Source: Azospirillaceae bacterium (GTDB lineage: Bacteria; Pseudomonadota; Alphaproteobacteria; Azospirillales; Azospirillaceae). From it: a DNA stretch of 64,000 bases. The position numbers and the translations under genes were made by a program. Shown piece by piece: positions 35,806 to 45,221 of this stretch. A model generated the notes under the pieces. The model did not search any database, was not told where the DNA came from, and saw only the letters and a list, made by a program, of their open reading frames with translations. Position 1 is the first letter of the stretch, and each line of letters starts with the position of its first letter. Location: NCBI GenBank assembly GCA_028283825.1, contig JAPWJW010000002.1, positions 434,001-498,000 on the forward strand. The letters are read 5' to 3'.

Positions 35806-37377
35806 ATGACGAAAAGGCGTTGGGGACTGCTGGTGGCCGCGGTGTTGACCGTGACCGTGCCGGCGGTCCTGTCCTCGGCCGTGATGGGCACCGCACAGGA
35901 GAAGAAGGACGACAAGCGTCCGGAGCAGGACCACAAGGACGGCGACAAGAAGCCGGTGGAGGCGCCCAAGCGCGTGTCGGTCGACCGCTCCGGCACCTTC
36001 AACGGCAAGCGGGTCGATTACACCGTCACGGCGGGTGAGACCTTCCTGAAGGACGACAAGGGCGACGCGGTCGCCAGCATCTTCTCCGTCGCCTATACCA
36101 AGAAGGGCGCCAGCCCCGGCACCCGTCCGGTGACCTTCCTTTATAATGGCGGCCCCGGTTCCGCCAGCCTGTGGATCCACATGGGCGTGTTTGGCCCGAA
36201 GCGCGTGGTGATCCCGGCCGATGCCGAGAACCCGGGCCCGCCCCCCTATCCCATCGTCGACAACATCTATTCCATCCTCGACGTGACCGACCTGGTGTTC
36301 ATCGACCCGGTCGCCACCGGTTACAGCCACGCCATCGGCAAGGGCGAGGAGAAGGACTTCCTGGGCGTGAAGGAGGATGCGAAGTCCATCGCCCAGTTCG
36401 TGCGCCTGTGGCTGGGCGACAACAAGCGCTGGAACAGCCCCAAGTTCTTAGGCGGTGAAAGCTACGGCGGCATCCGCACTGGCTCCATGCTGCCGGAACT
36501 GAACGGCACCACCTCCACCGTGTCGCTGAACGGCCTGATCCTGATCTCCCCGGCCATGGACTACACCTCGCTGACCTTCGCGCGGGGCAATCTGGTGCCG
36601 TACTGGTCCTTCCTGCCCAGCTACGCCGCCACCGCCTGGTACCATAAGAAGGTCCAGGACACGTCCATGGGCTTCGACAAGTTCCTGGCCGACGCCCGCC
36701 AGTTCGCGGCGACGGAGTACGCCTCCGCCCTCATCCAGGGCAACCGCCTGACGCCGGAACAGCACAAGGACGTGGTGGCCAAGCTGGCCCACTTCACCGG
36801 CCTGACCCCGGCCTTCATCGAGCAGTCAAACCTGAAGATCCAGGATCACCGCTTCATGAAGGAACTGCTGCGGGACGAGGGCAAGTCCATCGGCCGCATC
36901 GACGGCCGCTATCTGGGCGACGACTACGACAGTTCCGGCGACCGGCCGGACGTCGATCCTTCGCTCAACGGCATGAGCGGGGCGTTCAGCGCGGTGGTGA
37001 ACACCTATTTCCGCAATGATTTGGGCCTGGACATGGGCCGGGAATACAAGGTCCTCGGTTCCCTCTACCGCCGCTGGAACTACAACCAGGGTGAGGGTGG
37101 CGAGCCCTATCGCGGCACCGACGTCGGCCCGCTGGTGGGCGACGCCATGCGCCAGAACAAGGGCCTCAAGGCCTTCATCGCCATGGGCTATTACGACCTG
37201 GCCACGCCGTTCTTCCATACGGAGAACAGCCTGAACAGCGCCGGCGTGCCCACCAACCGGGTGTCGTTCAACTACTACCCCGGCGGGCACATGATGTACG
37301 TGCAGCCCCAGGCCATCGAGAAGCTGACCCAGGACATCCGCAAGTTCATCGTGTCGGCCAGCCCGGCACAAAACTGA
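35806..37377 (+). CDS. Serine carboxypeptidase-like S10 peptidase, exported
   Basis: A 523-residue protein with a signal peptide and then a charged Lys/Asp linker. S10 motifs: TFLYNGGPGSAS (oxyanion region), catalytic Ser219 in GGESYGG, and the C-terminal His in YPGGHMMYV with an Asp upstream in MGYYDLATP. These enzymes remove C-terminal residues at acid pH. ATG 35806 has GGGGG six bases upstream; ATG 35794 is less likely. Monocistronic, ending 7 bp before repeat copy E. Confidence 0.88.
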   Translation: MTKRRWGLLVAAVLTVTVPAVLSSAVMGTAQEKKDDKRPEQDHKDGDKKPVEAPKRVSVDRSGTFNGKRVDYTVTAGETFLKDDKGDAVASIFSVAYTKKGASPGTRPVTFLYNGGPGSASLWIHMGVFGPKRVVIPADAENPGPPPYPIVDNIYSILDVTDLVFIDPVATGYSHAIGKGEEKDFLGVKEDAKSIAQFVRLWLGDNKRWNSPKFLGGESYGGIRTGSMLPELNGTTSTVSLNGLILISPAMDYTSLTFARGNLVPYWSFLPSYAATAWYHKKVQDTSMGFDKFLADARQFAATEYASALIQGNRLTPEQHKDVVAKLAHFTGLTPAFIEQSNLKIQDHRFMKELLRDEGKSIGRIDGRYLGDDYDSSGDRPDVDPSLNGMSGAFSAVVNTYFRNDLGLDMGREYKVLGSLYRRWNYNQGEGGEPYRGTDVGPLVGDAMRQNKGLKAFIAMGYYDLATPFFHTENSLNSAGVPTNRVSFNYYPGGHMMYVQPQAIEKLTQDIRKFIVSASPAQN

Positions 37378-37384
37378 CGCGTAC

Positions 37385-37532
37385 GGCCGCTGATCGTGAA
37401 CGATCAGCGGCCCCCTCAAGCGGCGGGCGGCCACATCCGTGGCCTTGCCTTATCCTCGCTTTCCAGTCCGCCTGCGGCTCCCCGGAAAGCTCCGGCGGAC
37501 GCCGTCGCGTCCTACAGCGGCTCATGCCGCTG
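37385..37532 (+). repeat. Dispersed multi-hairpin repeat, copy E
   Basis: 5' hairpin GGCCGCTGATCG with CGATCAGCGGCC (37385-37396, 37401-37412, loop TGAA); stem 1 GGCCAC-ATCC-GTGGCC (37429-37444); stem 2 GCTTTC with GAAAGC (37458-37463, 37485-37490); stem 3 GGACGC-CGTC-GCGTCC (37497-37512); 3' hairpin CAGCGGC-TCAT-GCCGCTG (37515-37532). Between convergent genes. Confidence 0.9.
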
Positions 37533-37587
37533 GAGCAACAGGGCTCAATCCGAATGGCGGGCGGGAAGGCGACTTTCCGCCCGTCTC

Positions 37588-38091
37588 TCACCGCTCCCGC
37601 ACCACGCTCAGGCTGTAGGACAGGTCGCCCACCTGCAGCTGATAGCCCATGCCCAGCATGGAATGGGACACGATGGCGACGTCGCCGTCCTTCAGATGGA
37701 TGCGCGCACTTTCCTGGGATCGCCAGACCTGGCCGTTTTCCAGGACGAAGGTGGGGCGGCCACCGGCGTCCAGGCGCATGGACGTGATCCGCGATTGGAT
37801 GGTGTCCACTGTCGGTACCGGTGGTGGCGCCTCATGCTTGCCGAAGTCGGCCTCCGTCCGGTCGCCGCCGGCGAACAGGCCGCCGAACCAGGACTCCCCG
37901 GCCTTCTTCATCTCCGCCTCCAGGCTGTCGCTGCTGCGGTCGAAGCAGGCCAGGCGCTGGTCGCGGTCGGCGATCTTCTTGCACGCCACCACGTCGGTCG
38001 CGGCGGTGGTGGTCGCACCGGCCGGCACGGCGGTCACCAGCAGGGCCGACAGCAGCATCAGGGGAAAACGACGGATCATCACGTCATCCAT
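37588..38091 (-). CDS. Hypothetical exported protein
   Basis: A 167-residue protein with a signal peptide (LMLLSALLVTAVPAGA). The mature start contains CKKIADRDQRLACFDR, a two-Cys motif common at the N-terminus of small proteobacterial periplasmic proteins. A C-terminal beta-rich part (PTFVLENGQVWRSQESARI, then IVSHSMLGMGYQLQ) looks like a small barrel domain. The start may be ATG 38079 instead. It follows the TonB-dependent receptor gene by 47 bp on the same strand. Function unknown. Confidence 0.65.
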   Translation of the reverse strand: MDDVMIRRFPLMLLSALLVTAVPAGATTTAATDVVACKKIADRDQRLACFDRSSDSLEAEMKKAGESWFGGLFAGGDRTEADFGKHEAPPPVPTVDTIQSRITSMRLDAGGRPTFVLENGQVWRSQESARIHLKDGDVAIVSHSMLGMGYQLQVGDLSYSLSVVRER

Positions 38092-38138
38092 GAAGGGGAA
38101 GGGTGCCCGGCCCCACCGGAACCGGGCACCCGCCTGGA

Positions 38139-41100
38139 TCAGAACTTCACCGTCGTGCCGACGAAGAAGGTGCGGCCGACGATGTCATACGAACCGCCCG
38201 CGCCGGTGGTGACCGGGAAGGTGCCGAACGCGCCGCCCTGGTACGAACCCTGGTACAGGTAGGGCACGGTCGGGGGCATCTTGTCCGCCAGGTTGTTGAT
38301 GCCGCCGAAGACGGTGATGTTGCGCCAGCGGTACCGGGCCGAGATGTCGTGATACCAGTAGGTCGGGATCACGTTGAAATCGGTCAGGCTGGCCGCCTGG
38401 TTGGGGAAGGTCTGGGATTCGCCGATGAAGCGGCTGGTCCAGGTGACCGCCAGGTTGTTCCAGTCCCACACGCCCCGGAAGGTGCCCTTCAGGTGCGGGT
38501 AGCCGACGGTGCCGGCGCGGTACAGCTTGTTCTCCGCATGCGCCGGATCCTGGATGATGATGCTCTCGGGCACCCAGGTGCCGTCGAAGCCCAGGTTCAG
38601 GCCGCCGGCGTCACGCAGGCCCACCTGCTCCAGGTCGAAGGCGTAACTGACGCCCACGTCCAGGCCGCGCACCACTTCCTTGCCGATGTTGATGGTGTTG
38701 CCGACGATGGTGGCGATGGACCCGTCGGCCCGCCGGTTGATCAGGCCGCACTGCGCGGTGGCGCTGAGGTCGTAGCAGTTGGCCAGGATGGAGTTGGAGG
38801 TCAGCGCCGCTTGGCCCTGGGTGATCTTGACCAGCCAATAGTCGGCGGTCAGGTTCAGCCCCGGAACGAAGGTCGGCGTGAAGACGGCGCCGGCCGTCAG
38901 GGTGCGGCCGATCTCGGGCTTCAGGTTGGGGTTGCCGCCCGTGCGGGTGGACGGGTTGCCGAAGTCGGTGGACTTGTACCCGGTCGGAACCACCTTGCCG
39001 CAATTGGCGGCGCGGGTGGCGTTGGCGTTGATGTTCTCGATGGAGCAGGGATCGCTGACGCCCAGGTAGTTGTCGCCGGCGGGTGAGAACAGATCGTCGA
39101 TGTTGGGGGCGCGCACGGCGCGGGCGATGCCGCCGCGCAGCTTCACATCGTCGTTGACCGCCCAGCCGGCCTGGACGTTCCAGGTGCTGGCGGGGCCGGA
39201 GGTGGAATAGTCGGAATACCGATAGGCCAGGTCCAAATCCACCGCCTTGGCCAGCGGCACGTCGCGCAGGACCGGCACGCTCAACTCACCATACCATTCG
39301 CTGGTGTGGTAGGCGCCGGAGACGGAGCCGTTCTGGTTGCCGTAGATGTAGCCGGAGGGCTGGTTCTGCAGGAAGTCGGTCTTGTCCACCGACTCTTCCT
39401 TCCGGTACTCGAAGCCGGCGGCGAAGCTGACCGGGGCCACGGTGCCGCTGAACAGCGCCGGGAACTTGAACAGGTCGCCGTTCAGGTTGAAGGCCGCGTC
39501 GTGCTGCTGCAGCGTCGCGATTTCCTTGGTGTAGGTGAAGGCGTAGTTCTTCTGTGCTGCGGTCAGCGGCCCGACCACGAAGGGGTTGATGGGCACGCAG
39601 CCGTTGGCCCGGGCGGTGGTGTCGCGGCAGACGATGCTGCCGTCGGCCAGCTTCACCGCGTCCAGCTGCTGGTTGTACAGGCTGACGACGCGGTCGCTGT
39701 TAACCAGGGTGGTGTGGTTGCGGCCGTAATCGTAATAGGCTTCATAGTGCCAGCCGTTGGTGAACTCACCATTCAGGCCGAACACGCCGCGCATCACCTC
39801 ATACTCGTAGCTGTATTCGCGCGGGCCGTACCAGTCCTCGTTCAGGCGTGTCATGGTGAAGCTGCTGAGGCCGTCGGCGGTCAGCAGCGTCTTCAGGTCC
39901 GACGGCAGATAGGCGTTGTCGGCCTGGATGGTCATGGCGCCGGTGCCCGACACGCCGTTGAAGCCGGTGGGCGGGGTGCCCGTGCTGTTCGACATGGGCG
40001 AGGACCGGCTGGTGCCCCGGCTGTTGGAATACTTCAGGTCGCTGAAGAAGTTCAGGGTCTCGATGGGGCCCAGGTCATTGGCCAGCTGATAGTTGACCAG
40101 CGTGTCGGCGACCTGGCGCAGGTTGGGCGTGCGCAGGGTGAAATACTGCGACGTGTTCACGCCGTCGCCGCCCACCGACACGGTGTCGCCGGCACTGGTC
40201 GGGCTGGTCGGCTTGTTGTAGACGGTGCCGCGATCGAAGGGGATCAGGCCCGAGCCGTCGGGCTTGAAGGTCAGGCTGTACTGCGGGTGGGCCGCGTCCA
40301 GGTACGTCCGGATGACGGGCGCGCCGCTGGCGGCGATGACCGAGGACCGGGTGGGCGCGATGGTGATGCGGCTGGGCGTGCCGCCGGCCACCGGATTGGC
40401 GATCAGCGAATAATTGTACAGCGCCTCCGGCCGGTCGCGGCCGTACAGGCCCAGGTCGTGGTTGTAGTCGAAGGCGAAGGTGATGTTGCCCCTGCCGCCG
40501 TCGAAATTGTGGCCGATGATGGCGTTGACGTCGGTGGACTGGAAGCCGTCGCCCTGCGACCAGTTGTGCTGGATGGTGGCCTCGGCCCCTTCGTAGTTCT
40601 TCTTCAGGATGACGTTGACGACACCGCCCACGGCGTCGGCGCCATAAACGGCGGAGGTGCCGCCGGTCACGACCTCGATACGTTCCACCAGCGACGGCGG
40701 GATGCTGTTCATATCGACCAGCGAGGTGCCGCCCGACCCGTTGCGGCCCGACAGCGAGCCCACGTGCCGCTTGCCGTCCACCAGGGTCAGGGTGCGGTAT
40801 TCACCCAGGCCGCGCAGGTTGGCGAAGTTCACGCCGGCGCCGTTGATGAACCGCGCGCTGGTCGACGGGCCCATGTCGTTCTGGGTCTGCGGCAGCTGGC
40901 TCAGCACGTCGATGGTGGAGGTCAGGCCGGTGGCCTGGATGGTTTCGGCGTTGATGACCTGGACGGGGGTGGGCTGCGTCAGGTTGGGGCGCGCGATGCG
41001 CGAGCCGGTGACGACGATCTCTTCCAGCGCGTCATCGGCGGCGGCGACCTGCTTCTGCTCCTGCGCCTGGGCAACGGTGGCAGTGGCAACGCTCAGCGCC

Positions 41101-41168
41101 ATCAAGGTGCCCGCAGCAATGCCTTGTCGCCACGCCTGGCGGCGGGCGTTAATGGAAATCTCCCTCAT
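38139..41168 (-). CDS. TonB-dependent receptor
   Basis: A 1009-residue outer-membrane receptor. After the signal peptide (ATATVAQAQ) a TonB-box-like EEIVVTGSRI precedes the plug (NLRGLGEYRTLTLVDGKRHV, RIEVVTGGTSAVYGADAVGG). The long barrel ends in FVGTTVKF with a terminal Phe. The TTGSRI-like start and large size suit receptors for oligosaccharides or peptides rather than simple siderophores, but no substrate is evident. ATG 41168 follows GAGGAG. The nearby PepSY protein at 45.4 kb suggests possible iron links, which is weak. Confidence 0.92.
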   Translation of the reverse strand: MREISINARRQAWRQGIAAGTLMALSVATATVAQAQEQKQVAAADDALEEIVVTGSRIARPNLTQPTPVQVINAETIQATGLTSTIDVLSQLPQTQNDMGPSTSARFINGAGVNFANLRGLGEYRTLTLVDGKRHVGSLSGRNGSGGTSLVDMNSIPPSLVERIEVVTGGTSAVYGADAVGGVVNVILKKNYEGAEATIQHNWSQGDGFQSTDVNAIIGHNFDGGRGNITFAFDYNHDLGLYGRDRPEALYNYSLIANPVAGGTPSRITIAPTRSSVIAASGAPVIRTYLDAAHPQYSLTFKPDGSGLIPFDRGTVYNKPTSPTSAGDTVSVGGDGVNTSQYFTLRTPNLRQVADTLVNYQLANDLGPIETLNFFSDLKYSNSRGTSRSSPMSNSTGTPPTGFNGVSGTGAMTIQADNAYLPSDLKTLLTADGLSSFTMTRLNEDWYGPREYSYEYEVMRGVFGLNGEFTNGWHYEAYYDYGRNHTTLVNSDRVVSLYNQQLDAVKLADGSIVCRDTTARANGCVPINPFVVGPLTAAQKNYAFTYTKEIATLQQHDAAFNLNGDLFKFPALFSGTVAPVSFAAGFEYRKEESVDKTDFLQNQPSGYIYGNQNGSVSGAYHTSEWYGELSVPVLRDVPLAKAVDLDLAYRYSDYSTSGPASTWNVQAGWAVNDDVKLRGGIARAVRAPNIDDLFSPAGDNYLGVSDPCSIENINANATRAANCGKVVPTGYKSTDFGNPSTRTGGNPNLKPEIGRTLTAGAVFTPTFVPGLNLTADYWLVKITQGQAALTSNSILANCYDLSATAQCGLINRRADGSIATIVGNTINIGKEVVRGLDVGVSYAFDLEQVGLRDAGGLNLGFDGTWVPESIIIQDPAHAENKLYRAGTVGYPHLKGTFRGVWDWNNLAVTWTSRFIGESQTFPNQAASLTDFNVIPTYWYHDISARYRWRNITVFGGINNLADKMPPTVPYLYQGSYQGGAFGTFPVTTGAGGSYDIVGRTFFVGTTVKF

Positions 41169-41530
41169 GCCTCTCCTCAATCACTTCTGTTTTGATCGTT
41201 CCGGCCGCTGTGCGCCCGGGCCTCTCTGCATCGCGTGCAGAATTGCGATCATTAGCATTTGCAGAAGTGCAACTGAGTAAGGGGGCTTTTTGTAACGCCG
41301 CGCTTCAACCGGTGGGTGTGGGAAATTTACCACAATCTTTGTAATGGCAGAAAAGTGACAGCATCAAAAAATGAAACGATGTTTCCTAAGGCCTATGACC
41401 TTAGGCTGCGACAAACTGTTCATTGCCCGATCAGATGATGGTTTGACGGGGTACCACCCGACTCACCAACCGCGTGGGGGACGCGGCCGGCGGGCCGGGA
41501 TTACGCGACGAAGCCGTTCGTAAACAGCTT
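41169..41530. other. Spacer between TonB receptor and methyltransferase genes
   Basis: No gene seen. Partly A/T-rich (41220-41440), as expected for the receptor promoter on minus. A hairpin CCGCGT-GGGGG-ACGCGG (41470-41486) lies downstream of the methyltransferase gene and may end or protect its transcript, although no T tract follows. Confidence 0.45.
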
Positions 41531-42361
41531 CTATTTTAGGGGTTTGCGGAACTTCAGCACGAAGTTGTCGGCCTCGCCCACTGCCAGGTACTTGTCCCTG
41601 TCCTGGTCCTTCAGCGCCAGCGACGGCGGCAGGGTCCATACGCCCTTTGGCCAATCCTTGGTGTCCTTGGGGTTGGCGTCGATCTCCGATGTGGCCACCA
41701 GTTCGAAGCCGGCTTTGCGGGCCAGGGCGATGGCGTAATCCTGGCGGACGTAACCGTTGGTTGCCTTCGGATCCTGGGGCTGGGCCTCGCTGGCGCGGTG
41801 GTCCTCAATGCCCAGGATGCCGCCGGGCTTCAGCGCGCGGAAGAAGGCGGCCATGGCCTCGTCCGCGTAACCTTCCTCCATCCAGTTGTGCAGGTTGCGG
41901 AAGGTCACCACCAGGTCGGCGCTGCCCGGCGGGGCGATGTCCAGGTGGCCCTTGCCGAATTCCGTCACCTTGACCTTGCCGAAGCGGGCGGGGTCGCTCG
42001 CCAGCTTGGCGTCGAAGGTGGCGTTGTCGCGGTTGGCCTCGGCATCGTCGGTGCCACGCGGGGCGCCGGCGGCGTAATAGGTGCCGTGGTCGGCCAAGTA
42101 AGGCGCCAGGATCTCCGTCCAATAGCCGCCGGACGGGCTGATCTCCACCACCGTCTGCTTGGGGGCCAGTCCGAAGAAGGCCAGTTCCTCCGCCGGGTGG
42201 CGGGCGCCGTCGCGCGCCACGAACTTCGGCGTGCGGGTGGGTGCCGCCACGGCCTGCGCCAATGCCGCGTCCGGCGGCGCGTCGGCCGCGTGGGCGCCGG
42301 TGATGGCCAGGCCCAGCAGGCCGGACAGGATGGTCGTACGCAGGATGGCGCGTGGGCGCAT
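41531..42361 (-). CDS. Predicted exported SAM-dependent methyltransferase
   Basis: A 276-residue protein with a signal peptide (LSGLLGLAITGAHAA-D). The Rossmann motif is VVEISPSGGYWTEIL, with NLHNWM and ALKPGGILGIEDHR later. This matches the group of predicted periplasmic methyltransferases (COG4798 type). How such an enzyme would get SAM outside the cytoplasm is unclear. ATG 42361 has GGAGA nine bases upstream. It starts 20 bp after the LysR-type regulator gene and is probably co-transcribed with it. Confidence 0.78.
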   Translation of the reverse strand: MRPRAILRTTILSGLLGLAITGAHAADAPPDAALAQAVAAPTRTPKFVARDGARHPAEELAFFGLAPKQTVVEISPSGGYWTEILAPYLADHGTYYAAGAPRGTDDAEANRDNATFDAKLASDPARFGKVKVTEFGKGHLDIAPPGSADLVVTFRNLHNWMEEGYADEAMAAFFRALKPGGILGIEDHRASEAQPQDPKATNGYVRQDYAIALARKAGFELVATSEIDANPKDTKDWPKGVWTLPPSLALKDQDRDKYLAVGEADNFVLKFRKPLK

Positions 42362-42381
42362 GGGCGTGTCTCTCCTCAAGG

Positions 42382-43299
42382 TTATTGCCGCTGGGGCGCC
42401 AGCAGATGGTCGGCCAGCAGTTTGGCGAAGCGGGGCAGATGGCTGTTGCCGCGGGTGCAGACCTTCAGGTCGCGCTCCGCCCAGGCGTCGGCCAAGGCGA
42501 CGCAGCGGATGTCCATGGTGCGGGCCGCCCGCCGGGCCGTCGTCTCCGGCACGATGCCGATGCCGACGTTCCCTTCCACCAGGCGGCAGATGGCGTCGAA
42601 ACTGCGCAGTTGCACCCGCAGGCGGATGCGCCGCCCGGCGCGGGCCGCCCGTTCCGACAGGAAGCGTTGCAGGGCGGACGCCCGATCCAGCCCGACGAAG
42701 TCGTGGTCCAGCACCTCGGCGAAGGTGACGGTGTCGCGCTGGCCGTCGGGATGGCGCGCCGGATCCACCAGCGGGTGGCCGGGGGCGGCCACCAGGACGA
42801 AGCGGTCGCGGCGGAAGGGATGGGTCTCGAGATCTCCCGTCTCCACCGTGCCGGCGACGATGCCGATGTCGCCGGTGCCGTCGGCGATGGCGGCCACGAT
42901 CTCATCGCTCAGCCGCTCCTCCACATCCACCGTCACCAGCGGATGGGCGGTCAGGAAGCCGCCCAGCAGTTCGGGCAGGAATTCGGTCAGCGCGTTGGTG
43001 TTGCACAGGATGCGCACCGTGCCCGCCGCCCCGCCGGCATAGACGCCCAGATCCTCCCGCAGGCGGTCGGCCTGGTCCAGGATGGTGCGGGCATGGGCCA
43101 GCAGGGCGCGGCCCGCCGGCGTGGGCGTCACCCCGTGCCGTCCCCGGTCCAGCAGGGTGGCGCCCAGCGACACCTCCATATTGCGGATGCGGGTGCTGGC
43201 CGCCGCCAGCGCCAGGTGCGCCCGTTCCGCCCCCCAGGTGATGCTGCCGGCCTCCACCACATGGCGGAACAGGGCAAGGTCGGTCAGGTCGAATTGCAT
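42382..43299 (-). CDS. LysR-type transcriptional regulator
   Basis: A 305-residue LysR protein. The N-terminal winged HTH is LTDLALFRHVVEAGSITWGA followed by AASTRIRNMEVSLGATLLDR, and the effector-binding domain follows. ATG 43299 gives the family start; the upstream in-frame extension is not LysR sequence. Divergent from an 83-residue membrane ORF at 43467 with 167 bp between, the usual place for its operator. The exported methyltransferase follows. Confidence 0.9.
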   Translation of the reverse strand: MQFDLTDLALFRHVVEAGSITWGAERAHLALAAASTRIRNMEVSLGATLLDRGRHGVTPTPAGRALLAHARTILDQADRLREDLGVYAGGAAGTVRILCNTNALTEFLPELLGGFLTAHPLVTVDVEERLSDEIVAAIADGTGDIGIVAGTVETGDLETHPFRRDRFVLVAAPGHPLVDPARHPDGQRDTVTFAEVLDHDFVGLDRASALQRFLSERAARAGRRIRLRVQLRSFDAICRLVEGNVGIGIVPETTARRAARTMDIRCVALADAWAERDLKVCTRGNSHLPRFAKLLADHLLAPQRQ

Positions 43300-43466
43300 G
43301 GGGGGCGCATCCTTCGCCGTTGGCGAAGGCAGACTGCGCGCATTACGCATTGTTGCCAAGGGCACGCTTTGCCAATCTTCGCCCGGGACGGAGGGTCGCC
43401 GCATCGGCCCTTCGTCCCGGGGCCGGCGCGCCGCCCCCCAAAACACACCCTTTGAAAGAAACCGCC

Positions 43467-43718
43467 ATGACCGGCCGCCCCGTGCGCGCCGCCGGCGCGC
43501 CTGAACGCGCGCTGCCGGCCCTGACCCTGCTCGCCCTCATCCTGCTGCCGCTGGCCGTCGCCCTGATCCATCCGCGCCCGGCGGAGGTCGCCGTGGATGC
43601 CCAGGGCCGGACTTGCGTCGTGATGCACCTGCAGCAGCCCGACCCTGACCAGTTGCCGCCCACGGTGGTGGCCCGTCCCGGCGCACCCTCCTTCGGGCCG
43701 GACGCCTATGGCGACTGA
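43467..43718 (+). CDS. Small single-TM hypothetical protein
   Basis: An 83-residue ORF with one membrane segment (ALTLLALILLPLAVALI, about 17-33) and a C-terminal part with VAVDAQGRTCVVMHLQQ. A modest GAAAGA ribosome site precedes ATG 43467. No family recognised. It diverges from the LysR gene, so it may be that regulator's target. Confidence 0.5.
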   Translation: MTGRPVRAAGAPERALPALTLLALILLPLAVALIHPRPAEVAVDAQGRTCVVMHLQQPDPDQLPPTVVARPGAPSFGPDAYGD

Positions 43719-43854
43719 GCGACGCGCCTGCGATGTTTTGACGCATGTCGCACATCCTCGACCCTGCGGCTGCACCCGTTGCCCCATCGGGCATCGCCAG
43801 GATTTCCGCCGCCCTGCGCGGATACCGGGCACCCTGCGCGGTCAGGTTGTGATG

Positions 43855-43898
43855 TGTGAATAATAACAAAATAAATCGGTAAATATAAATTATTCACA
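43855..43898. promoter_or_regulatory. Inverted repeat upstream of the YeiH-type transporter unit
   Basis: TGTGAATAAT (43855-43864) and ATTATTCACA (43889-43898) are perfect 10-bp arms around 24 bp of very A/T-rich DNA. Placed about 105 bp before the 44-residue ORF, it looks like a regulator operator or promoter region. Confidence 0.5.
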
Positions 43899-44002
43899 TT
43901 GACAGGATGTCGCGCGGACGGAACCGTATCGCCTTCGGATAGGGCGGCCGCCAGCGGGGATCGTGCGGTGGACCGCCGAAATACTGAAGTCGGGGGAATA
44001 CC

Positions 44003-44137
44003 ATGTCAGGTGATGTAGAAAAGAACGGGGGCGGGGCTGTGCCCCGCTGGCTGAACCTGGACGTGCTGTCCGTGGTGGCGGCCATGGCCCTGGTGCTGTT
44101 GGCCAAGTCGGGCGTCCTGCCCGCCATTCCGTGGTGA
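44003..44137 (+). CDS. 44-residue membrane protein preceding YeiH-type gene
   Basis: A very short ORF with a clear GGGGGA site seven bases before ATG 44003. It reads MSGDVEKNGGGAVPRWLNLD, then one membrane helix (VLSVVAAMALVLLAKSG). It ends 7 bp before the transporter gene, so it is translationally close to it and may be a small accessory subunit or leader peptide. Not recognised as a named family. Confidence 0.6.
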   Translation: MSGDVEKNGGGAVPRWLNLDVLSVVAAMALVLLAKSGVLPAIPW

Positions 44138-44144
44138 GGGCGCG

Positions 44145-45221
44145 ATGACCGCCATTACCCTGGACCGGGTTGAACGCGGGCCCCTGCGCGGTCTTCAGGT
44201 CCTGCCCGGCATCGCCCTGCTGGCCGTGATCGGCTACGGCGGCAAGGTCATCGAACAGAGCATCACCGCCTACGGCAAGGCGAACCATCTGGCCCTGCCC
44301 AATTTCGAATACGTGCTGTGGGCCATCCTGATCGGCCTGGTCGTCGCCAACACGGTGGGCGTGCACCGCATCTTCAAGGCCGGCATCGACACCTATGAGT
44401 TCTGGCTGAAGGTCGGCATCGTCCTGCTGGGCGTACGCTTCCTGCTGGGCGATGTGCTGAAGCTGGGGGGTGTCAGCCTGGTGGCGGTGGCCCTGGAACT
44501 GTCGCTGTCCATCATCCTGATGACCTGGCTGGGCAAGACCTTCAAGCTGAAGCCCAAGCTGATCAGCCTGCTGGCCATCGGCTCCTCCATCTGCGGCGTC
44601 TCCGCCATCATCGCCGCCAAGGGGGCGATCGAGGCGGAGGATGAGGATGCCTCGTTCGCCATCGCCGCCATCCTGGCGCTGGGCGCCATCAGCCTGTTCA
44701 CCTTCCCCCTGATCGGCCACGCCCTGGGCCTCAGCGACCAGGCCTATGGCCTGTGGGCGGGCCTCGGCATCGACAACACGGCGGAGGCGACGGCGGCTGG
44801 CGCCCTGTGGTCGGAAAGCGCCTCCAAGGTGGCGGTGCTGGCCAAGACCACGCGCAACGCCATGATCGGCTTCGTCGTGCTGGGCTACGCCGCCTATTGG
44901 GCGGGCAAGGGCCAGGCGGGCGTGGTCCAGAACAAGGCCGCCTTCCTGGTGGCCAAGTTCCCCAAGTTCGTGCTGGGTTTCCTGCTGGTGTCCCTGCTGG
45001 CCACCCTGGGCTGGTTCGACAAGGGGCAGTCCGCCCAAATCGCCAACCTGTCGCGCTGGGCCTTCCTGCTGACCTTCGCCGGCGTGGGCCTGCGCACCGA
45101 CCTGCGGGAGATGCGCAAGCAGGGTTATTATCCCTTCATCGTCGGCGTGGTGGGTGAGATCGGCATCGCCCTGTTGACCCTGGGCATCGTCGTCGTCGCC
45201 CAGCCCTGGCTGGCGCCTTGA
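44145..45221 (+). CDS. YeiH/UPF0324 family putative sulfate exporter
   Basis: A 358-residue protein with about ten membrane segments. Family features include GVRFLLGDVLKLGG, GSSICGVSAIIAAKGAIEA and GLGIDNTAEATAAG. Members are annotated as putative sulfate exporters, some linked to LysR regulators, as here (LysR gene at 42.4 kb). Function in this organism is inferred. The stop codon is the start of repeat copy F. Confidence 0.85.
   Translation: MTAITLDRVERGPLRGLQVLPGIALLAVIGYGGKVIEQSITAYGKANHLALPNFEYVLWAILIGLVVANTVGVHRIFKAGIDTYEFWLKVGIVLLGVRFLLGDVLKLGGVSLVAVALELSLSIILMTWLGKTFKLKPKLISLLAIGSSICGVSAIIAAKGAIEAEDEDASFAIAAILALGAISLFTFPLIGHALGLSDQAYGLWAGLGIDNTAEATAAGALWSESASKVAVLAKTTRNAMIGFVVLGYAAYWAGKGQAGVVQNKAAFLVAKFPKFVLGFLLVSLLATLGWFDKGQSAQIANLSRWAFLLTFAGVGLRTDLREMRKQGYYPFIVGVVGEIGIALLTLGIVVVAQPWLAP

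Noticed and set aside
39306-41195. 629-codon plus-strand frame opposite the TonB receptor
   Set aside because: Antisense shadow; no domain or ribosome-site support.
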